DNA of 26,911 nucleotides from Hungatella sp. UBA5385 (GTDB lineage: Bacteria; Bacillota; Clostridia; Lachnospirales; Lachnospiraceae), in the NCBI GenBank assembly GCA_002409995.1, contig DHOR01000053.1, positions 1 to 26,911 of the forward strand, read 5' to 3'. The translations under genes and the position numbers were made by a program. Within the stretch, counting starts at the first letter, position 1, and each line of letters opens with the position of its first letter. Under the pieces are notes generated by a model. The model was not told the DNA's origin and ran no database searches. It saw only the letters and a program-made list of their open reading frames with translations. This document shows positions 23,235 through 26,911 of the stretch, one piece after another.

Positions 23235-23995
23235 AAGGTGACGAACTTTTTCTTATCATGGGAAAAATTGACGATACATATATCGATGAAGCAAAGCAAA
23301 AGAAACACAAGAGAATTAAGATTCAGATGTTATTTATTATTGCAGCAGTTGTTTGCTCATTAGGCTCAGCAATTGCCCTTGTTACAGCTGATGCCCTTGC
23401 TACAGTTAATGCCCGCTATAGAGCACCTGTCATCATATCATATTCTAAATTTGAAGATGTATTTAACTCCTATGAGGAATTCCTGACAGTTTGTAACTCT
23501 CTGGATTTTACCCCTGATATTCCTGAAGAATTATCTGGTGGAGCCAAATTTATCAATGGCTTTCTTATAAATAAACAGGACTTAGTGAACGAAGGATATG
23601 TAACTGTAGATGTAGTCTCAGCCACTTATCAGGTAGATAATAAAACCATATCCCTTAGTTGTGAACTATCAGTACAGGCGAAACTAGATAGCTTATATGA
23701 AACGGCAGATGTATTTACGATTAATGGCAATGATGTTCTATATATGGAACAAAAGACGTTAATAAGACCTGCCAATATGAGTATGGTAGACCAGCTTAAA
23801 TTATGGCTCTTTAAAATTAAATCTGATGTAGTACTTATGTTATCAGAAAATATTACCGAACCTATTTTATACTATCATAGACAGTTGGTTTGGCTAAATG
23901 GTGGTGTTAGGTATGACCTTATTTCTATTAGTGAAAACCAGGACAAAATTATGGACTTGGAGAATATGTTGGATATTGTTAGAGAACTGAAATAA
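23231..23995 (+). CDS. Membrane protein, putative anti-sigma partner
   Basis: This encodes 254 residues, starting in the ATGA overlap with the sigma gene and with AAGGAGG at 23214-23220. The N-terminal cytoplasmic segment (LIMGKIDDTYIDEAKQKKHKR, about 8-28) resembles the start of membrane proteins co-encoded with ECF factors in Clostridia. One transmembrane helix follows at about 33-56. The remaining roughly 195 residues should be outside the cell. No zinc-binding anti-sigma motif is present, so the role is inferred from position and layout. It may hold the sigma factor until an envelope signal arrives. Confidence 0.75.
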   Translation: MKGDELFLIMGKIDDTYIDEAKQKKHKRIKIQMLFIIAAVVCSLGSAIALVTADALATVNARYRAPVIISYSKFEDVFNSYEEFLTVCNSLDFTPDIPEELSGGAKFINGFLINKQDLVNEGYVTVDVVSATYQVDNKTISLSCELSVQAKLDSLYETADVFTINGNDVLYMEQKTLIRPANMSMVDQLKLWLFKIKSDVVLMLSENITEPILYYHRQLVWLNGGVRYDLISISENQDKIMDLENMLDIVRELK

Positions 23996-24019
23996 AACTG
24001 ATTTAATCTCGTTAAATAA

Positions 24020-24058
24020 TGCCCTGCAACACCCCTTTCGTAAATATGTGGCAGGGCA
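24020..24058. terminator. Bidirectional terminator
   Basis: TGCCCTGCAACA at 24020-24031 pairs with TGTGGCAGGGCA at 24047-24058, twelve positions with one mismatch, between two convergent genes. On the minus strand it is followed by TTATTTAA, better than the CTTTGG on the plus strand. Confidence 0.7.
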
Positions 24059-24080
24059 CTTTGGCTATGAATCATTCGTT

Positions 24081-24566
24081 CTAATATTCCCAGCCAGAAG
24101 GTACTTCTTGTTCTCTCTCAGTTGAATTTCTAAGTTTTATTGACTCTGTCGGATCTTCTGATGGCATATACATTCCTTGCTTCTCATCACTTGAAATCAG
24201 TATCCAATCATCCTCACCTCTTGTGAATTCATACATAAAATTAATTGCACAAGCATCCCTCTTAAAGATATATGCTTTGGAACCATCTTCGCTCAAATAT
24301 GTGACTGGGACAGTATCACCTGGCTGAATATTTGTTTGTGTTCTCGCCAAGTGTAAATTTTCATCAAAATATGCTGTATCAGGAGGATTCAAGCATGTAT
24401 ATCCGCTTAAATCAACATCAAAACTTTTAATTATAATTTCATCTCTCTCAGCGAATCTATTCACATTTTCATCATCTGTTCCTTTCATAGAAGCATATGC
24501 AAGCACTGTACCTGCAATACTGACACTTGCTAGTAGAGCTGCAAGGAAATATATTTTCTTTTTCAT
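24081..24566 (-). CDS. Small secreted protein of unknown function
   Basis: This encodes 161 residues with a clear signal peptide (MKKKIYFLAALLASVSIAGTVLA, with cleavage probably near residue 24). The mature part is acidic and soluble with no recognised domain. GGGAGGT lies before the ATG and an independent promoter lies at 24598-24626. It converges on the ECF sigma pair and shares a terminator with it. That arrangement could link it to the same envelope response, but there is no direct evidence. Confidence 0.75.
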   Translation of the reverse strand: MKKKIYFLAALLASVSIAGTVLAYASMKGTDDENVNRFAERDEIIIKSFDVDLSGYTCLNPPDTAYFDENLHLARTQTNIQPGDTVPVTYLSEDGSKAYIFKRDACAINFMYEFTRGEDDWILISSDEKQGMYMPSEDPTESIKLRNSTEREQEVPSGWEY

Positions 24567-24597
24567 TATTGTACCTCCCTTTTATACGACTATTTTA

Positions 24598-24626
24598 ATC
24601 ATATACTCTTTAAAACCAAATATCAA
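24598..24626 (-). promoter_or_regulatory. Promoter of the small secreted protein gene
   Basis: On the minus strand, TTGATA at 24621-24626, a 17-base spacer and TATGAT at 24598-24603, immediately after the end of the next upstream gene. Confidence 0.7.
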
Positions 24627-24628
24627 TA

Positions 24629-26860
24629 CTAAATCCCAGCACTCCGATAAGCCGCAGGCGTCAGCCCAGTCTCTTTTTTAAAAATAGAATAAAAATAATT
24701 AGGATTAGCAAACCCTGTTTCTGCTGCAATGGCAGTAATGGTCATATCACTGGACAACAGTAGCTCTTGTGCCTTCATCACCCGGATCTGTCGTATATAA
24801 TCATTAATATAAAATCCAGTGATTGTCTTAAAAATCCTGGAAAAATAATTAGTGGAGTATCCCAGATAATCCGCCACCATACCGGCACTTAAATTGTAAT
24901 CATTATAATGCAGGGAAATGTATTTCTTACTTTCCTCGATCCGTTCGAAATGCTTATTGTCTTTTAACTTTTCAGAGGCATTTTTACCCTCCTGATACTG
25001 CTCGTAAATCACCGCCAGAAGATGGAACCCCTCATCCAAAGTTCTGGGCTGGGAGAGAGGAGTGCTGCTTAAATAAGAATCCTTATCAGGAGTGTTAAGC
25101 TTCTGCACCTGGAACAGGATATCCAGATAAAGTCTGTTATATAAAAGAGAGGCAGCCTGGTACTGATACTGTTTTAATATCTCAAGAAATTCTCCTGTCT
25201 GCTCTGCAAAATTCTCTTTTTTCCCCTGAACCATGGAATTTAGTATTTCCCCTGCCAGTTTGTCAGGATAAGAGAGACATTCCGGCATCAGTTCCATGAC
25301 CAGCTTCTGATAGATAATCTGATTGTATCCAAATACAAAACGATAGTTATTAAGCTCCAGAATCCTGTGATAGACACGGCTGCAGTCCTTATATCCACTC
25401 ATCACACCGTCAAGACTGATGGTAAGTTTCACTGAGCAGGTAAGGAGAAACTGATCTCTGGCTGTTTCCAGAAGCTTTACCAGCTGATCAAAGGTAATGG
25501 GAAAATTCTGCTTTGTATTAATCAGACAGATTACCTGATCAGAGCCAATGGAAACACATTCAATGGTAAGCTGAGTTCCAAGAATTTCATACAATAACTG
25601 CTGAATTCTGGTTTGAATCACCGGTGCCAGCAACACCTTCTCATCCCATTTCTCAATCTGAAAACATGCCATAAACATTCCCTCAAATGGAATTGTCCAG
25701 TTGTTTTTTACAAGCTGTTCCCTGATCTTTTCCATATTCCCATTGCCAATAATCAAACTTCTGATAAGATCGGCTTTCATGCGGGGCTGATAAACTGCCT
25801 GCTCCTGTTCTAATTCTTCAATCTCATCCAGTGCCTTCTCATATACATGACGGATTAGGGTAAATTCATCCATACCCTCTGCTGCTGCATATTTGGAATC
25901 TCTGAATTCCTCTGTGATTTCTCCGATTGGCTGATAGAGACGTTTGGTAATTAAATACTGGAGAACAACAGAAGCAAGGAAAATAAGACCTGCAACTGCA
26001 AGATAGATATTCCTCTGCTGTTTCATAGGAAGGATCAGCTGATTGTAGGGAGTGCTGCACAGATAGATCATATTACTTTCGGGATCTTTGTAGTAGGTGC
26101 AGAGATATTCTTTGTCCTGAAATGTTTTTCGGCTGTTTCCTGACAGCAATTCTGAATTCTGAACTGTATTCCATAAAGATTTCCAGCTTTCCTGATCTGA
26201 TGTAAATATCTCGTTTTCATCTGCCAGAAGAACACAGCCATCTTTGTCTGCGATCATCCCTGCCTCAGGACCTGTTCCCAGTACATGATTCACCAGCTTT
26301 TCCCTGTTTAGGCTGATAAAAACAGCACCACTTAAATCATCATAGCTGTTTGCATAGACAGGATAGGCAAAGGTAAGAACTTTATCACTGCCATCAGTCA
26401 GAGCAGATGGGAAAATGAGAGCTGTTCTGTGTTCCTTCACATAGTTCCAGCAGTATTCCAAATCGAATTTATAAGAGCCACAGGTGATGGCATCATCGGC
26501 CATACTGTTGTAAATATACATAGAATCCACATAAGGGTTAATGTTATAGAACTTTTTTACCACCAGATAGGTGGCGTAATTAGCTGCAGGGTCAAATCTA
26601 TCTAGAGAGCTGAATGCCACTACTTTTGAATCAAGAGTGACTGTGTTGTAGAGCTGAGAGATTTCGCTGCAGAGATCAGTCATAGTCTGTGCACTTTTTT
26701 CCAGATTCTTTTCCTGGTCAGCATAGAGTTTCTTCGTAAGAACATCGGTGTATTTCTGATAAAAAAATACTGTTAAAACAGTGATGGTGACAGAAATAAC
26801 CAGAAGGCACAACGTCAGCATTTTTCTGAAGTAATTCCGGCTGTATAGTAACTTTTTCAC
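24629..26860 (-). CDS. Membrane-anchored AraC-family sensor-regulator
   Basis: This encodes 743 residues starting with GTG, preceded by GAGGGGG at a good distance. Layout: transmembrane helix at about 14-34, extracellular sensor at about 35-283 (probably Cache-like), second helix at about 284-304, a cytoplasmic linker of about 330 residues, and a C-terminal AraC double helix-turn-helix (LSAGMVADYLGYSTNYFSRIFKTITG and MTITAIAAETGFANPNYFYSIFKKETGLTPAAYR). It combines sensing and DNA binding in one chain, with no kinase or receiver domain. Such regulators usually control a neighbouring carbohydrate transporter or glycosidase, which would lie beyond the right edge. The sensed ligand is unknown. 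Confidence 0.92.
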   Translation of the reverse strand: MKKLLYSRNYFRKMLTLCLLVISVTITVLTVFFYQKYTDVLTKKLYADQEKNLEKSAQTMTDLCSEISQLYNTVTLDSKVVAFSSLDRFDPAANYATYLVVKKFYNINPYVDSMYIYNSMADDAITCGSYKFDLEYCWNYVKEHRTALIFPSALTDGSDKVLTFAYPVYANSYDDLSGAVFISLNREKLVNHVLGTGPEAGMIADKDGCVLLADENEIFTSDQESWKSLWNTVQNSELLSGNSRKTFQDKEYLCTYYKDPESNMIYLCSTPYNQLILPMKQQRNIYLAVAGLIFLASVVLQYLITKRLYQPIGEITEEFRDSKYAAAEGMDEFTLIRHVYEKALDEIEELEQEQAVYQPRMKADLIRSLIIGNGNMEKIREQLVKNNWTIPFEGMFMACFQIEKWDEKVLLAPVIQTRIQQLLYEILGTQLTIECVSIGSDQVICLINTKQNFPITFDQLVKLLETARDQFLLTCSVKLTISLDGVMSGYKDCSRVYHRILELNNYRFVFGYNQIIYQKLVMELMPECLSYPDKLAGEILNSMVQGKKENFAEQTGEFLEILKQYQYQAASLLYNRLYLDILFQVQKLNTPDKDSYLSSTPLSQPRTLDEGFHLLAVIYEQYQEGKNASEKLKDNKHFERIEESKKYISLHYNDYNLSAGMVADYLGYSTNYFSRIFKTITGFYINDYIRQIRVMKAQELLLSSDMTITAIAAETGFANPNYFYSIFKKETGLTPAAYRSAGI

Positions 26861-26887
26861 AATGTTTCCCCCTCTTTTTAAAACTGT

Positions 26888-26908
26888 TTTCAGTATACTG
26901 AAATTATA
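26888..26908 (-). promoter_or_regulatory. -10 box and perfect palindrome of the AraC sensor gene
   Basis: On the minus strand TATAAT at 26903-26908 is followed at once by the perfect 16-bp palindrome TTTCAGTATACTGAAA at 26888-26903, about 28 bases upstream of the start codon. The palindrome covers the transcription start region, a repressor-like position. The -35 box lies beyond the window. Confidence 0.65.
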
Positions 26909-26911
26909 ACC

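Overview
The window looks like a low-GC Firmicute chromosome of the Lachnospiraceae type (class Clostridia). The reasons are strong AGGAGG-type ribosome-binding sites, YesM/YesN-type two-component genes beside a CUT1 sugar transporter, and protein families typical of gut anaerobes (an Lhr helicase, a MalY/PatB lyase, a choloylglycine-hydrolase-like protein, DUF6506, a WYL regulator and a PPOX protein). This assignment is inferred from gene content; no rRNA or tRNA gene is present.

Region 1 (1-3420) is visibly more AT-rich and fragmented than the rest. It holds short unrelated ORFs: two unknown proteins, a probable CdiI-like immunity protein, a pentapeptide-repeat protein, a gene split by a frameshift, a small membrane protein and scraps of coding sequence. 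It resembles an orphan immunity-gene array from a contact-dependent or polymorphic-toxin locus, with no intact toxin in the window. It opens with a near-perfect 50-bp palindrome. Region 2 (3588-4427, minus) is a Fic-domain protein with a fused VbhA-like N-terminal segment, divergent from region 3.

Region 3 (4637-11475) is a carbohydrate uptake and sensing operon: a lipoprotein substrate-binding protein, two permeases without an ATPase, a YesM-like histidine kinase and a YesN-like AraC response regulator. Its leader carries six helically spaced GATC-AAA units just before the first ribosome-binding site. Hairpins follow the binding-protein gene and precede the kinase gene. A GNAT acetyltransferase follows, ending in a strong bidirectional terminator.

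Region 4 (12126-15217) has a PadR regulator and a flavodoxin-like oxidoreductase on the minus strand, each preceded by the same 20-bp sequence containing a perfect palindrome. Next comes a WYL-domain regulator divergent from a PPOX-family flavoprotein, with a shared inverted repeat in the promoter region. Region 5 (15335-19535) is a full-length Lhr-type helicase with its terminator.

Region 6 (19750-22444) is a three-gene group: a lipoprotein Ntn hydrolase of the choloylglycine hydrolase/penicillin acylase family, a DUF6506 protein and a MalY/PatB-type C-S lyase. Region 7 (22542-24626) is an ECF sigma factor with an overlapping membrane partner, converging on a small secreted protein that has its own promoter. 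Region 8 (24629-26911) is a large membrane-bound AraC-family sensor-regulator starting with GTG, with a perfect 16-bp palindrome at its promoter.
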